From Albibacterium bauzanense (GTDB lineage Bacteria > Bacteroidota > Bacteroidia > Sphingobacteriales > Sphingobacteriaceae): a stretch of DNA of 64,000 nt. The stretch spans positions 930,001-994,000 of the forward strand of contig NZ_SMGO01000001.1 of the NCBI RefSeq assembly GCF_004339765.1, read 5' to 3'. Made by a program: the position numbers and the translations under genes. Of the stretch, positions 25,851 to 34,514 are shown piece by piece. Position 1 is the first letter of the stretch. Every line of letters begins with the position of its first letter. The notes under the pieces were generated by a model. The model saw nothing but the letters and a program-made list of their open reading frames with translations. It had not been told where the DNA came from and made no database searches.

Positions 25851-26621
25851 TTATCTACCCATCCATCCACCGTCAACTGTCATGACGGTACCATGCATAT
25901 AATCTGATGCAGCCGAAGCCAGAAAAACTACCGGCCCTTTAAAGTCATCCGGGTTACCCCAACGACCAGCAGGAATACGTTCCATAATTGAACGACTACG
26001 ATCTTCATCTTTTTGCAAAGCAGCTGTATTATCAGTAGCTATATAACCCGGTGCAATCGCATTTACATTGACACCTTTTGCTGCCCATTCATTTGCAAAA
26101 GCCTTAGTAAGCTGTCCGATAGCACCTTTACTGGCCGCATACCCAGGCACAGTAATTCCTCCTTGAAAAGTAAGCAAGGAGGCAGTAAAAATCACTTTAC
26201 CACTTCCACGTTTAATCATTTCCTTACCAATCTCTCTTGTAAGAATAAATGGAGCAGTTTGATTAACCGCAACTACCTCATCCCAATATTCATCCGGATG
26301 CTCAGCAATCGGTTTTCGCAATATTGTACCGGCATTATTGATAAGAATATCAATAACAGGATGATCTTTTTTCACCTGCTCAATAAAGTTATTAATTGCA
26401 TTACGGTCACTAAAATCACACTGATAGGCATAGAATCTTCTATCCATTGCTTTAACAGATAGTTCAACATCACTGCCACTAAGTTCCAAATTTGCAGAAA
26501 CGCCAATAATATCAGCACCGGCTTCCGCTAAAGCTTCAGCCATGGCCTTTCCAATCCCTCTTTTACAGCCTGTAACCAAGGCTATTTTTCCCTTTAAACC
26601 AAATAGATCTAATACTGACAT
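25851..26621 (-). CDS. kduD: 2-deoxy-D-gluconate 3-dehydrogenase (KduD)
   Basis: A 256-residue short-chain dehydrogenase. The cofactor motif TGCKRGIG lies at residues 17-24. The catalytic residues are Ser148, Tyr161 and Lys165 (GYAASK). In pectin and uronate breakdown, KduD reduces 2,5-diketo-3-deoxygluconate to 2-keto-3-deoxygluconate with NADH. The clear sequence match to KduD, and the KduI gene in the same operon, make this the most likely function. It is the last gene of the operon after the DUF4861 gene, which ends 3 bp upstream. Confidence 0.92.
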   Translation of the reverse strand: MSVLDLFGLKGKIALVTGCKRGIGKAMAEALAEAGADIIGVSANLELSGSDVELSVKAMDRRFYAYQCDFSDRNAINNFIEQVKKDHPVIDILINNAGTILRKPIAEHPDEYWDEVVAVNQTAPFILTREIGKEMIKRGSGKVIFTASLLTFQGGITVPGYAASKGAIGQLTKAFANEWAAKGVNVNAIAPGYIATDNTAALQKDEDRSRSIMERIPAGRWGNPDDFKGPVVFLASAASDYMHGTVMTVDGGWMGR

Positions 26622-26624
26622 ATC

Positions 26625-27773
26625 TTATTGAATTATAACTTTTAATGGCTGTTTCAATTTCTGATTAAATGAATCTACGTAAGTAAACCACTGCTTAGCA
26701 GAACCTCCTGCAGAAGCGCCATTAGCTTTACTCCAAATAGAACCATTATAATAAACCAAAGGCTCATTGGCCTTAACTGAAGCATGCGTTAATAAATGAA
26801 GCCTATCGGTGTTCATTTTTACATCTCCCGATGGATAAATTGTAGCTACACCTGTAACACCATCCGCACCATGTTCAGGTTCCCAATAACCCATTATTCC
26901 CTGCTGTTCATCCATCATTACAGCACCTGGCTCATTTCTCTTTACAATACCAATTACTACTGGTAAGTTTTCTCCGTCATTATAACTATAAACAACTTGT
27001 ATTTTATTAAAGCGAGAACCTGCATCAAGTGATATCGTTTTTACAACGCTTATCGATTTTCCAGCTACATCCCATGCATCATAGCCTAATTGAAAGCTGG
27101 TACGCAAAGGACCATTATCCAGCACTTTCCAATGATGGTAATTCTTAGAATAATAAACAGAATCCATCACATAAGGCGCTATATCTCCGGCACCCAAAGT
27201 TAAACCTACGCTGTAATAATCCATCCCATCACCATGATCTTTATGATAATCAGCTGTTTTATACCAATCGTTAATAACCAGTTTATTGGTTCTTTTAACC
27301 CATACATCAATCCCAAAAGCATTATCAGGTCTGGTCTCTAAAGCTTTTCCATACATCCGATAAGCAACTTTATCATTCTCCCAGGCAAAATCATCATAGC
27401 GCTCAGGAACATACCTGCCATAAGTTTTGCTAACTATTGGCTCTGGTTTACCTGCTACCACAGAAAGCCGAATGCTAGCCTTAGCTGCTACACTCACCTG
27501 CAGCAATAAATTCTGAATAGCTTTCTGACCTGCATGTTCAAGTTGGAAAGGAACTTCCTGGTTGTTTGCAGCATTTACAACTTTAAAGTTGGCTGTATCA
27601 ATAGACGGGTATTTTGAAAGAATTGAAGTCCAGCTAATTGCTACAAGCTCATCCGTTCTCTCCATATCCAACGAATTACTGATGCTTATGCTAGCCTTTA
27701 CTGCATTGGTCTGTGCAGATAATACCAAAACGGTCCCAAAAAGCAAGAATAAAAGAACTGATATCTTTTTCAT
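26625..27773 (-). CDS. DUF4861 family secreted protein
   Basis: A 382-residue protein with a signal peptide ending near residue 20 (VLSAQ). The rest has the DUF4861 pattern, including a FAWENDKVAYRMYG segment (about residues 135-150) and a YHKDHGDGMDYYSVG motif. DUF4861 genes are typical neighbours of pectin and unsaturated-uronate catabolic genes in Bacteroidota, and some members are described with lyase or hydrolase-like folds, but the reaction is not settled. It lies between kduI (14 bp) and kduD (3 bp), so all are on one transcript. It is probably periplasmic. Confidence 0.88.
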   Translation of the reverse strand: MKKISVLLFLLFGTVLVLSAQTNAVKASISISNSLDMERTDELVAISWTSILSKYPSIDTANFKVVNAANNQEVPFQLEHAGQKAIQNLLLQVSVAAKASIRLSVVAGKPEPIVSKTYGRYVPERYDDFAWENDKVAYRMYGKALETRPDNAFGIDVWVKRTNKLVINDWYKTADYHKDHGDGMDYYSVGLTLGAGDIAPYVMDSVYYSKNYHHWKVLDNGPLRTSFQLGYDAWDVAGKSISVVKTISLDAGSRFNKIQVVYSYNDGENLPVVIGIVKRNEPGAVMMDEQQGIMGYWEPEHGADGVTGVATIYPSGDVKMNTDRLHLLTHASVKANEPLVYYNGSIWSKANGASAGGSAKQWFTYVDSFNQKLKQPLKVIIQ

Positions 27774-27787
27774 TTTATGCTTTCTAC

Positions 27788-28630
27788 TTATTTGATGTCA
27801 TTGATAGCACAATGATCCATATCGCCATAATCCAAATTCTCTCCTGCCATTCCCCAGATAAAAGTATAATTGCTGGTTCCTGCGCCTGAATGGATCGACC
27901 ATTCCGGAGAAATTACAGCCTGCTCATTCTGCATCCAGATATGCCTGGTTTCCTGAGTTTCTCCCATAAAATGGCAAACACTTTGTCCTTCCGGCACCTC
28001 AAAGTAGAAATAAACTTCCATTCTACGATCGTGTGTGTGAACAGGCATCGTATTCCAAACACTTCCACTTTTTAACTCTGTCATTCCCATTTGCAGCTGA
28101 CAAGTAGGAAGCACGCTATTAACTAACAACTTATTAATTACACGATGATTAGCAGTTTCCAAACTTCCTAGCTCAACCACTTCTGCTTCTTGCTTTGATA
28201 CTTTTTTAGTAGGATAAGCACGGTGAGCAGGTGCTGAATTAATGTAAAACTTAGCCGGACTATTTTTATCGGCTGATGAAAAACTTACCTCTTTTGACCC
28301 TCTGCCAATATAAAGTGCTTCCTTAAACTGAAGCTCATAAGTCTTTCCATCTACCGTAACCGTACCTTTTGCTCCTACATTAATAATTCCCATCTCTCTT
28401 CTTTCCAGAAAATACGATGCCTTTAAATAATCCGGATTTGAGAGCTGCAAAGTTTCATTTACTGGCATAGCACCACCGGCTATATAACGATCATAATGAG
28501 TTAAAGTAAGGTTGATCTGGTCTGCCTCAAATATTTTACTAATTAAAAAGTTCTTTCGCAATTCTTCGGTAGCCATTAACTTGGTTTCACCCGGACTGAA
28601 TGCATATCGTTTTTCAAAATGTGCTTGCAT
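27788..28630 (-). CDS. kduI: 5-dehydro-4-deoxy-D-glucuronate isomerase (KduI)
   Basis: A 280-residue cupin-fold isomerase. The zinc ligands are His198 and His200 in MPVHTHDRR, Glu205 in MEVYFYF and His247 in WSIHSGAG, as in E. coli KduI. It converts 5-keto-4-deoxyuronate to 2,5-diketo-3-deoxygluconate in the cytoplasm. It is the second gene of the operon, 38 bp after the GH88 gene, and precedes DUF4861 and kduD. The full length matches the family. Start ATG 28630 gives MQAHFEKRYAF, which aligns with known KduI starts. Confidence 0.95.
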   Translation of the reverse strand: MQAHFEKRYAFSPGETKLMATEELRKNFLISKIFEADQINLTLTHYDRYIAGGAMPVNETLQLSNPDYLKASYFLERREMGIINVGAKGTVTVDGKTYELQFKEALYIGRGSKEVSFSSADKNSPAKFYINSAPAHRAYPTKKVSKQEAEVVELGSLETANHRVINKLLVNSVLPTCQLQMGMTELKSGSVWNTMPVHTHDRRMEVYFYFEVPEGQSVCHFMGETQETRHIWMQNEQAVISPEWSIHSGAGTSNYTFIWGMAGENLDYGDMDHCAINDIK

Positions 28631-28668
28631 GATTCTAATTTTAATCGATTGTAATAATTAACGAAGGC

Positions 28669-29862
28669 CTATAAATACCACTCCTTATAACGGTGCAGCG
28701 CCTCTAGGAAATAATAATCGCCGTAGGTAAGCGGAACATCTACTTCTGAATTCTGCCCTAAAAATCCTACTCCGTGTTTTAACAGAAATCCACCATTTTC
28801 TCCTAATTTAGACCGATAAGTATCGGAAGCCAGTGTTCTGATAGCTTTTTCTGAAGCATCTAAATACTTTTTACTCTCTGCTTTATTTGAATACTGAGCT
28901 AACTCCAATAATGCAGAAGCCATAATTGCACCTGCAGAAGCATCGCGATAGGTATTTGGAATTTCCGGAGCATCGTAATCCCAATAAGGAATCATATCAG
29001 CAGGCATATTTGGGTCGTTTAACATAAAATTAGCAATGTGTATTGCCTGATCCAAGTATTGCTTATCTTTTGTAAAGCGATACATCATTGTAAAACCATA
29101 CAATCCCCAAGCCTGTCCACGACTCCAAGCAGATTCATCTGCATAACCCTGCCAGTTCACTTTTTTCAACACCTCTCCTGTTTCCATATTATAATCCAGA
29201 ACATGATAAGCGCTATAATCTGGTCTGTAATGATTCTTTATCGTAGAGTTAGCATGATTAACAGCAATCTCTTTATACTTTTTATCGCCATCATGATCGC
29301 TCACCCAACTTAGCAGTTCTAAGTTCATCATATTATCAATGATCACAGGCCCAACCCATCTATCGCTTGAATTCCACGACTGAATTACCTTTGCTGCAGG
29401 ATGATAGCGTGTTGAAAGAGAAGCAGCCGAGGCTTCGATAATGTCTTTATAAGCAGGGTCATGAAGAAGCCTGTATGCATTGCCAAAGCTGCAATACATC
29501 ATAAAACCAAGGTCATGCGTGCCTTTATTATTCTTTTCTTTTTCAAGAATAGTGAGCCTTCTTTTTGCTTCTGCTAATATTTCAGCGTCTTGAGTGTATT
29601 CATAAATGTAAAACAAAGAGCCCGGAAAAAATCCACTGCACCACCATGCAGTATTACTGGTTACCACCTTATCGGTCGTTGCATTATAGGTTTTAGGCAT
29701 TACATCTGCTGGTAAATTTTTAGCCAATACCTTATATTGCTGATCGGCAAACTTAAATTGCTGATCAATTAATTCGCCCATCTTCTGATCCTTCACCTGC
29801 GCATTTAACATTCCGCTATTTATCAATAAAAAGCAGAGTGCAGTCATTAGTTTTACTTTCAT
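28669..29862 (-). CDS. GH88 unsaturated glucuronyl hydrolase
   Basis: A 397-residue exported enzyme of family GH88, with a signal peptide ending near residue 22. The conserved catalytic Asp residues are Asp117 in THDLGF and Asp176 in IIDNMMN. The enzyme hydrates the unsaturated uronic acid left at the non-reducing end after polysaccharide lyase action, releasing 5-keto-4-deoxyuronate, which is the substrate of KduI in the next gene. It is the first gene of the operon GH88-kduI-DUF4861-kduD. No lyase or sugar importer is in the window, so the source of the oligouronides lies elsewhere. Confidence 0.93.
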   Translation of the reverse strand: MKVKLMTALCFLLINSGMLNAQVKDQKMGELIDQQFKFADQQYKVLAKNLPADVMPKTYNATTDKVVTSNTAWWCSGFFPGSLFYIYEYTQDAEILAEAKRRLTILEKEKNNKGTHDLGFMMYCSFGNAYRLLHDPAYKDIIEASAASLSTRYHPAAKVIQSWNSSDRWVGPVIIDNMMNLELLSWVSDHDGDKKYKEIAVNHANSTIKNHYRPDYSAYHVLDYNMETGEVLKKVNWQGYADESAWSRGQAWGLYGFTMMYRFTKDKQYLDQAIHIANFMLNDPNMPADMIPYWDYDAPEIPNTYRDASAGAIMASALLELAQYSNKAESKKYLDASEKAIRTLASDTYRSKLGENGGFLLKHGVGFLGQNSEVDVPLTYGDYYFLEALHRYKEWYL

Positions 29863-30002
29863 GTTTGGGTTATTTTTAATTATTGGTAGATGATCTAGAT
29901 TGTAAATTTATATATTACCTATTACAATAGTATAAAAATATTTTAATATGTGTTAATGTAAGGATTCAGGAAAAGCTACGACTAACTGTATAAATATAAT
30001 CA

Positions 30003-30488
30003 TTGGAAGAAGAATTTTTAAAATCGATTAATCAATACCAGGGCATTATCATCAAGGTATGCAGAATGTATTGCGATGATAACGAAGATGCTGAAGATCT
30101 GTTTCAGGACATACTTTTCCAACTATGGAAGTCGTGGCCAACATTTAATTCAGATTCGAAGGTTAGTACGTGGATGTATCGGATAGGCTTAAATACAGCT
30201 ATTACGAGGTTGCGAAAGAACAAACAGAGGCCTCTGTTTCAGAGTCTGACGCTAGCACAACATTCAATACCCAACGACTCATCGCAAAGGCTGGATATCT
30301 TATTCGACGAAGAACTGCAAAACGCCATTGCAAGTCTGAATAAAATGGACAAAGGAATTGTAATGCTTTACCTCGATGAAAAAAGCTACAAAGAAATAGC
30401 TGAAATCATGGGTTTAACAGAAAGCAATGTCGGAGTAAAAATTAACCGGATTAAAGAAAAGTTACGGAAAACAATAAATCGCAGATAA
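30003..30488 (+). CDS. RNA polymerase ECF-type sigma factor
   Basis: A 161-residue sigma-70 family protein with regions 2 and 4 only. Region 2 is near residues 10-75 (DAEDLFQDILFQLWK), and region 4 is near 105-155 with a helix-turn-helix (YKEIAEIMGLTESNVGVKINR, cited by its IAEIMGLTESNV core). It begins with TTG at 30003; no in-frame ATG lies nearer that would keep region 2. Its stop shares a base with the ATG of the next gene (TAATG), so the two are coupled. That partner has a cytoplasmic N-terminal segment followed by membrane helices, so it may be an anti-sigma factor. Targets are unknown. Confidence 0.9.
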   Translation: MEEEFLKSINQYQGIIIKVCRMYCDDNEDAEDLFQDILFQLWKSWPTFNSDSKVSTWMYRIGLNTAITRLRKNKQRPLFQSLTLAQHSIPNDSSQRLDILFDEELQNAIASLNKMDKGIVMLYLDEKSYKEIAEIMGLTESNVGVKINRIKEKLRKTINRR

Positions 30489-31120
30489 TGGAATTAGAAG
30501 ATTTAAAAAACAACTGGAAAAAAGAATCAACAGAAAACCTGGTATTAAACACACAAAGTATGGAACAATTACAATCAATCTTAAAAGAAAAAACCAGCGG
30601 TACCTTAAAAGGTATGAAGAAAAAATACGAACGGATCATTTCGTTCTTACTGGCCGGGATATTATTAAACGTTTTGATAAACCCTTTCCTGCACTTTTTA
30701 CTGGGCGATGAAGGCCCGATATTTAGAATAACATTTGGTGGTTTACTATCGCTTATTACCCTCATAGCGATCTGTGTTATCGTCGTATTCTTTTACTGGC
30801 TTAAAGTGCTCTCAATCAAAACAGAAAGCCCTGAAGGTGAGCTTAAAAGTGTATTAATCAACCAAATTAAAAATCTTAACAGATCATTAAGACAAGAGAT
30901 TTACTTTATTACAGCAATATTTATCTTTCTATTTATCATCGGAAGGGCTACTTCTCAATACCTCGGCAATGGTAGCTTCTGGGATATTTTTCATCAGGAT
31001 ATTTTACTTGCTATGCTTGCCGCAATTTGTATAATGGGCTTTTATATCTATAAAAGAGTTACCTTTTACAAAAAGAATATCCATGAGTTTCAGAAGTATC
31101 TGGATGAGTTTGTTGCTTAA
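30488..31120 (+). CDS. Membrane protein, possible anti-sigma partner
   Basis: A 210-residue protein. The first 55 residues are soluble and charged (MELEDLKNNWKKES). Two pairs of hydrophobic segments follow, near residues 55-100 and 140-190. This is the standard gene after an ECF sigma factor in Bacteroidota, where the N-terminus commonly binds the sigma factor. No zinc-binding anti-sigma motif is seen. The start codon overlaps the sigma stop by one base. The role as anti-sigma factor is inferred from position and layout. Confidence 0.75.
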   Translation: MELEDLKNNWKKESTENLVLNTQSMEQLQSILKEKTSGTLKGMKKKYERIISFLLAGILLNVLINPFLHFLLGDEGPIFRITFGGLLSLITLIAICVIVVFFYWLKVLSIKTESPEGELKSVLINQIKNLNRSLRQEIYFITAIFIFLFIIGRATSQYLGNGSFWDIFHQDILLAMLAAICIMGFYIYKRVTFYKKNIHEFQKYLDEFVA

Positions 31121-31208
31121 GATTGATTTGATTGCTTCGGGAATATATATTCTTTATTGTAGCGTTCAACTGTAAAAGGAAGTATTAAGTTAAAGAAAAA
31201 CCATAATT

Positions 31209-31610
31209 ATGAGAAGATCTATCCCATTACTACTACTTGCTCTTGTATTCTTTATTACCGCTTGCGATAAAGACAACTTACAAACAAACGACAACACATT
31301 AACTGGAAAATGGAAACTCTCTGAAACCTTAGCCGATTCCGGTGATGGCAGTGGAGAATGGATACCCGTTGCTAAAAAAACTCCCTACGATTACGTAGAG
31401 TTTAAAGAAAATGGCGATTTAGCAGGAAACCTCTTTACTGAGTATAAAAGCTACATGTTAAAAGACGACATCACCATCCAGTTCTCCATCGATGAAGATC
31501 GCAAACAAGAATACAGATATAGTATTATAAACGGCGTGCTCAGCATGAGCCCCAGCTACCCAATGCTTTGTATTGAAGCTTGCGGAACTCGCTATATTAA
31601 AGTAAAATAA
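31209..31610 (+). CDS. Lipocalin-like lipoprotein
   Basis: A 133-residue lipoprotein with its lipid Cys at residue 19 (FFITAC). The mature part opens with LTGKWKLSETL, the GxW start of small lipocalin-like domains of Bacteroidota, and continues as beta strands to the C-terminal TRYIKVK. Such domains bind small hydrophobic ligands in related proteins, but the ligand here is unknown. It follows the sigma/anti-sigma pair by 88 bp and could belong to the same regulated set. It converges with the DoxX-like gene across the 11-bp repeat array. Confidence 0.8.
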   Translation: MRRSIPLLLLALVFFITACDKDNLQTNDNTLTGKWKLSETLADSGDGSGEWIPVAKKTPYDYVEFKENGDLAGNLFTEYKSYMLKDDITIQFSIDEDRKQEYRYSIINGVLSMSPSYPMLCIEACGTRYIKVK

Positions 31611-31723
31611 GCAGCCACTAACATCAACATCTATTCCTAATATCCCTTCTTATTTCGTTGAATAATTTATTGAATTGAGATATAATCGATTAGAAAATCG
31701 TTCATATCTCGATTTGCTTAAAC

Positions 31724-31815
31724 AAGGACCAAACAGGGTTCAAACAGGGACCAAACAGGGGTAAAACAGTCATATCGCCCCTGCTTGATCCTTGTTTCGT
31801 CCTTGGTTGATCCTT
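31724..31815. repeat. Two mirrored arrays of four 11-bp repeats
   Basis: The left array (31724-31767) has four consecutive 11-bp units: aaggaccaaac, agggttcaaac, agggaccaaac and aggggtaaaac. The right array (31772-31815) has four units in the opposite orientation: on the minus strand, starting from 31815, aaggatcaacc, aaggacgaaac, aaggatcaagc and aggggcgatat. Only 4 bp (31768-31771) separate the arms. The whole block can fold into an imperfect long hairpin with a 4-nt loop. It lies between the stops of two convergent genes, so it may end both transcripts, but it lacks a long T-run and the regular 11-bp period is unusual for a terminator. Confidence 0.8.
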
Positions 31816-31838
31816 ATTTAATGTTATTTAATTTTGAA

Positions 31839-33254
31839 TCAATCTTTAAGAGGAATTAAAGCATAATCAGGCTTCCTCTTTTGCAGAATAATAGATAGTG
31901 AATCATTATTATTGTTAACGCCGTTCAATGTAATAATTGACTCAGATGGCATTTCGTAATGGAAGGTATAAGCTACTTCAGGTTCCTTATTACGGCTGGA
32001 TCCGGCACCTCTTTTCTGAGTTTTGTGTTTGTTAAATAGCTTCAAAACTTTGTTCACGGTATCAGCTTCGTAATAGTAATATTGCCTTCCTCCGGCTATT
32101 CCTGTTAGCTCCCAATTTCTATTCACATCCTTTGGTTGCGGTGTGCCGTTCTCCAGATCTAAGTCAATTGGTTTGTTTACTTTGAAATTGATGGTCGAAT
32201 ATTCTTCAAAAACCGCATCCTGCCAACGGAGGGTATCCAATGGTGAATAGGTGATAGATTGATTGTTATAGCTAAATTCAATAACTTCATAATAACCAGT
32301 GGTATTGGATAATCCGGGGGTAATAGGTTCTTTAATAAAAGGATTATGTAAACGATTCTGTATATGGAGGTAGCTTAATACAACCACAAATAAGAAAATA
32401 ATGCCGTATTTGAAGATAAACCGAGGAATACGTTTGGCAAGACTATCAAAGGAAGGATAATAGCGAACAGGGCTTACATCCTGCTCTTTTATTAACAATT
32501 TCCAGAAATCTGGCAGGTACTGGATTAGCAAAAAGGCACCTAAAAGTACAAAATAAGTACTGTAAACATGCACGCCGCCATCATAAGCAAAGTTGACATA
32601 CACAATATTTGCAGATGCCGCCACTGTTAAAAGAGCACCAATGAAAGTGGTTTTTCTAAAGAATAACAGGAATCCGGCAATCACTTCAATAAATCCTAAA
32701 AAAACCTCGTACCATGGAATAATTCCTACTGACAGCCAAAAGAGCTTTTGAGCTGTAATATCGCCTAAATTTGTATGGAGTGTACCAATAGGTGGCAAAG
32801 GCATTTGAATAAGAAAGACTTTTACAAAACCAAACTCAATCATACCTACTGCTACCCGGTATCTTACAAGAACGCGCAGCCAATAATAAAGCAGGTTATA
32901 GTTTGTTCTCTTCCTTTCAATTAGGCTCCATATGCCGGCACCTACAATTGCTACACCAAGCAGTAATGCCCAATCGGCATAGCTTGCCCACCCCCATCTT
33001 CCACTTTCTGTATCAATATTGAGAATATTGGGACTAAATCGTCCGATATTGGTTATATTTCGGTAACCCAGATTGAACCAATCAAGAGAAAATAAGGTTG
33101 TATAATATCTTCCGCTTAGCGGAATACACATCAATACAAAAAAGATAAAAGCGATTCTAAAAAGAATTAATTGATACTTTTTCCAATTTAAAATATCGTC
33201 TTTCAACTCACCCGTTTCTTCTGATGAATTTTTTATTATACTTTCTGCAGTCAT
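31839..33254 (-). CDS. DoxX-like membrane protein with C-terminal soluble domain
   Basis: A 471-residue protein with about eight hydrophobic segments, starting at about residue 30 and reaching about residue 310. The central segments (VRYRVAVGMIEFGFVKV, LGFIEVIAGFLLFF) resemble the DoxX family fold. The last 150 residues are soluble, with a pattern rich in Asp/Asn and aromatic residues (from YYEVIEFSYNN to YALIPLKD). DoxX-type proteins are linked to redox or quinone chemistry in some bacteria, but no activity is assigned here. A paralogue lies next to it (33298-34503), and both follow the SusC/SusD pair on the same strand. Confidence 0.7.
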   Translation of the reverse strand: MTAESIIKNSSEETGELKDDILNWKKYQLILFRIAFIFFVLMCIPLSGRYYTTLFSLDWFNLGYRNITNIGRFSPNILNIDTESGRWGWASYADWALLLGVAIVGAGIWSLIERKRTNYNLLYYWLRVLVRYRVAVGMIEFGFVKVFLIQMPLPPIGTLHTNLGDITAQKLFWLSVGIIPWYEVFLGFIEVIAGFLLFFRKTTFIGALLTVAASANIVYVNFAYDGGVHVYSTYFVLLGAFLLIQYLPDFWKLLIKEQDVSPVRYYPSFDSLAKRIPRFIFKYGIIFLFVVVLSYLHIQNRLHNPFIKEPITPGLSNTTGYYEVIEFSYNNQSITYSPLDTLRWQDAVFEEYSTINFKVNKPIDLDLENGTPQPKDVNRNWELTGIAGGRQYYYYEADTVNKVLKLFNKHKTQKRGAGSSRNKEPEVAYTFHYEMPSESIITLNGVNNNNDSLSIILQKRKPDYALIPLKD

Positions 33255-33297
33255 TATAATTTGTTAATTAATGAGCTATAAATACGATTAGATTTTA

Positions 33298-34503
33298 TTA
33301 AAGCTTTACAGGTTTCCGCCTGCCTTCAAAGAGCAGATACTTTTTATCTACCTTGGTTAATACGGTATAAATTGAATCCCTGGCTTGATTTACACCAGAT
33401 AATATGATCGTTGAAGAATCTGGTCTTGTATAATGAAGCTCTAATAATTCATTGCGTTGATGGATGTTTTTATTTTGCAAATGAAGCGTGTTCTGATTGC
33501 TATCAATGGTATAGGTGTAAAAATGCCTGCCTATATTCCCTGCCGATTCATAAACCCGGTCAAGATCTTGCAAATTTTCAACCCCAGGTCGCGTATTATC
33601 CAGCGGTATGGGCCGAGCTGTAAGGATGCTTAATGTTCCCCATTCTTCAAACACAACATTTTGCCATCTATTTGTATCGCTTTTTGAGTAAGGAATAAGT
33701 TCATTATTTATCCTAAACTCTTGAACGTTATAAAGTCCTGCCGCTTTTTTTAAACCAGGATTCTGAGGAATTAAATATGGATTATTAGCATAATTATTAT
33801 AGGCACCTACACTGTATATTATCATTATTAAAATGAAAGCGCTTTTGAGGGCTATACGTGTATTTCGTTGCCATTTACCATTAAAAGAAATCTTTGTTCT
33901 ATTTGCGAGAGCTGGTTTCTCCAAAAGAAGGTTGTATATTCTTGGTACGTCATAAGAAACCAGGAATAAAGCGATTACAAAAAGATAGATGCTATAACCT
34001 ACCCCTCCAATTTGATAAGCAAAATTGGAGGGTATTATATTCAGAAACAAACCGATGGCTACAATGGCACCGAGGGTTGCTGTTCGTCTGCATAGAAGCA
34101 AGATTGCAGCAGAAAGCTCTGCTAAACCAATGATGGTTTCATAATTGGCCTTTGCAAGTCCGATGGTTAGAAAATAGACTTTCCAAGGTAAAAAATCACC
34201 ATATTCCGTATTCAGATCACTCAATGTTGGAAAAGGCATTTGCAAAGGAAAAATCTTGATAAATGCATAGGTAAATAAAGCCGCAGAGAGCTTATAACGC
34301 AATGCAATTCTCAGCAATTGATATAGATTATTATAAAGATTCTCGCCATTGCCCTTTTTGGTCAAAAAAACAGCTGTAAGGCCAGAGATGGTAATAATAA
34401 CGATCAATTCCACCAATTGAATGAAGGCCGGATTGCCTACAGAGGAGGATGAATAGTTAGCGAGTGAAAAAATATCGAAGAAACTAAATGTATGATTTTC
34501 CAT
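33298..34503 (-). CDS. DoxX-like membrane protein, paralogue of the next gene
   Basis: A 401-residue membrane protein similar in layout to the 471-residue neighbour at 31839. The DoxX-like core (ALRYKLSAALFTYAFIKIFPLQMPFP, cited by its KIFPLQMPFP end) aligns with VFLIQMPLPP in the neighbour. Both keep a Gln-Met-Pro turn, and both have a soluble C-terminal domain with a YNVQEF/YYEVIEF start and a WQNVVFEEWG/WQDAVFEEYS motif. The shared motifs show that the two genes arose by duplication. The N-terminal extension is shorter here. It lies 11 bp after susD and 43 bp before its paralogue, so one transcript is likely. Confidence 0.7.
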   Translation of the reverse strand: MENHTFSFFDIFSLANYSSSSVGNPAFIQLVELIVIITISGLTAVFLTKKGNGENLYNNLYQLLRIALRYKLSAALFTYAFIKIFPLQMPFPTLSDLNTEYGDFLPWKVYFLTIGLAKANYETIIGLAELSAAILLLCRRTATLGAIVAIGLFLNIIPSNFAYQIGGVGYSIYLFVIALFLVSYDVPRIYNLLLEKPALANRTKISFNGKWQRNTRIALKSAFILIMIIYSVGAYNNYANNPYLIPQNPGLKKAAGLYNVQEFRINNELIPYSKSDTNRWQNVVFEEWGTLSILTARPIPLDNTRPGVENLQDLDRVYESAGNIGRHFYTYTIDSNQNTLHLQNKNIHQRNELLELHYTRPDSSTIILSGVNQARDSIYTVLTKVDKKYLLFEGRRKPVKL

Positions 34504-34514
34504 TATTATCCTCC

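Noticed and set aside
31724-31815. Possible CRISPR array
   Set aside because: The units are only 11 bp, have no unique spacers, and turn around at the centre. No cas genes are near.
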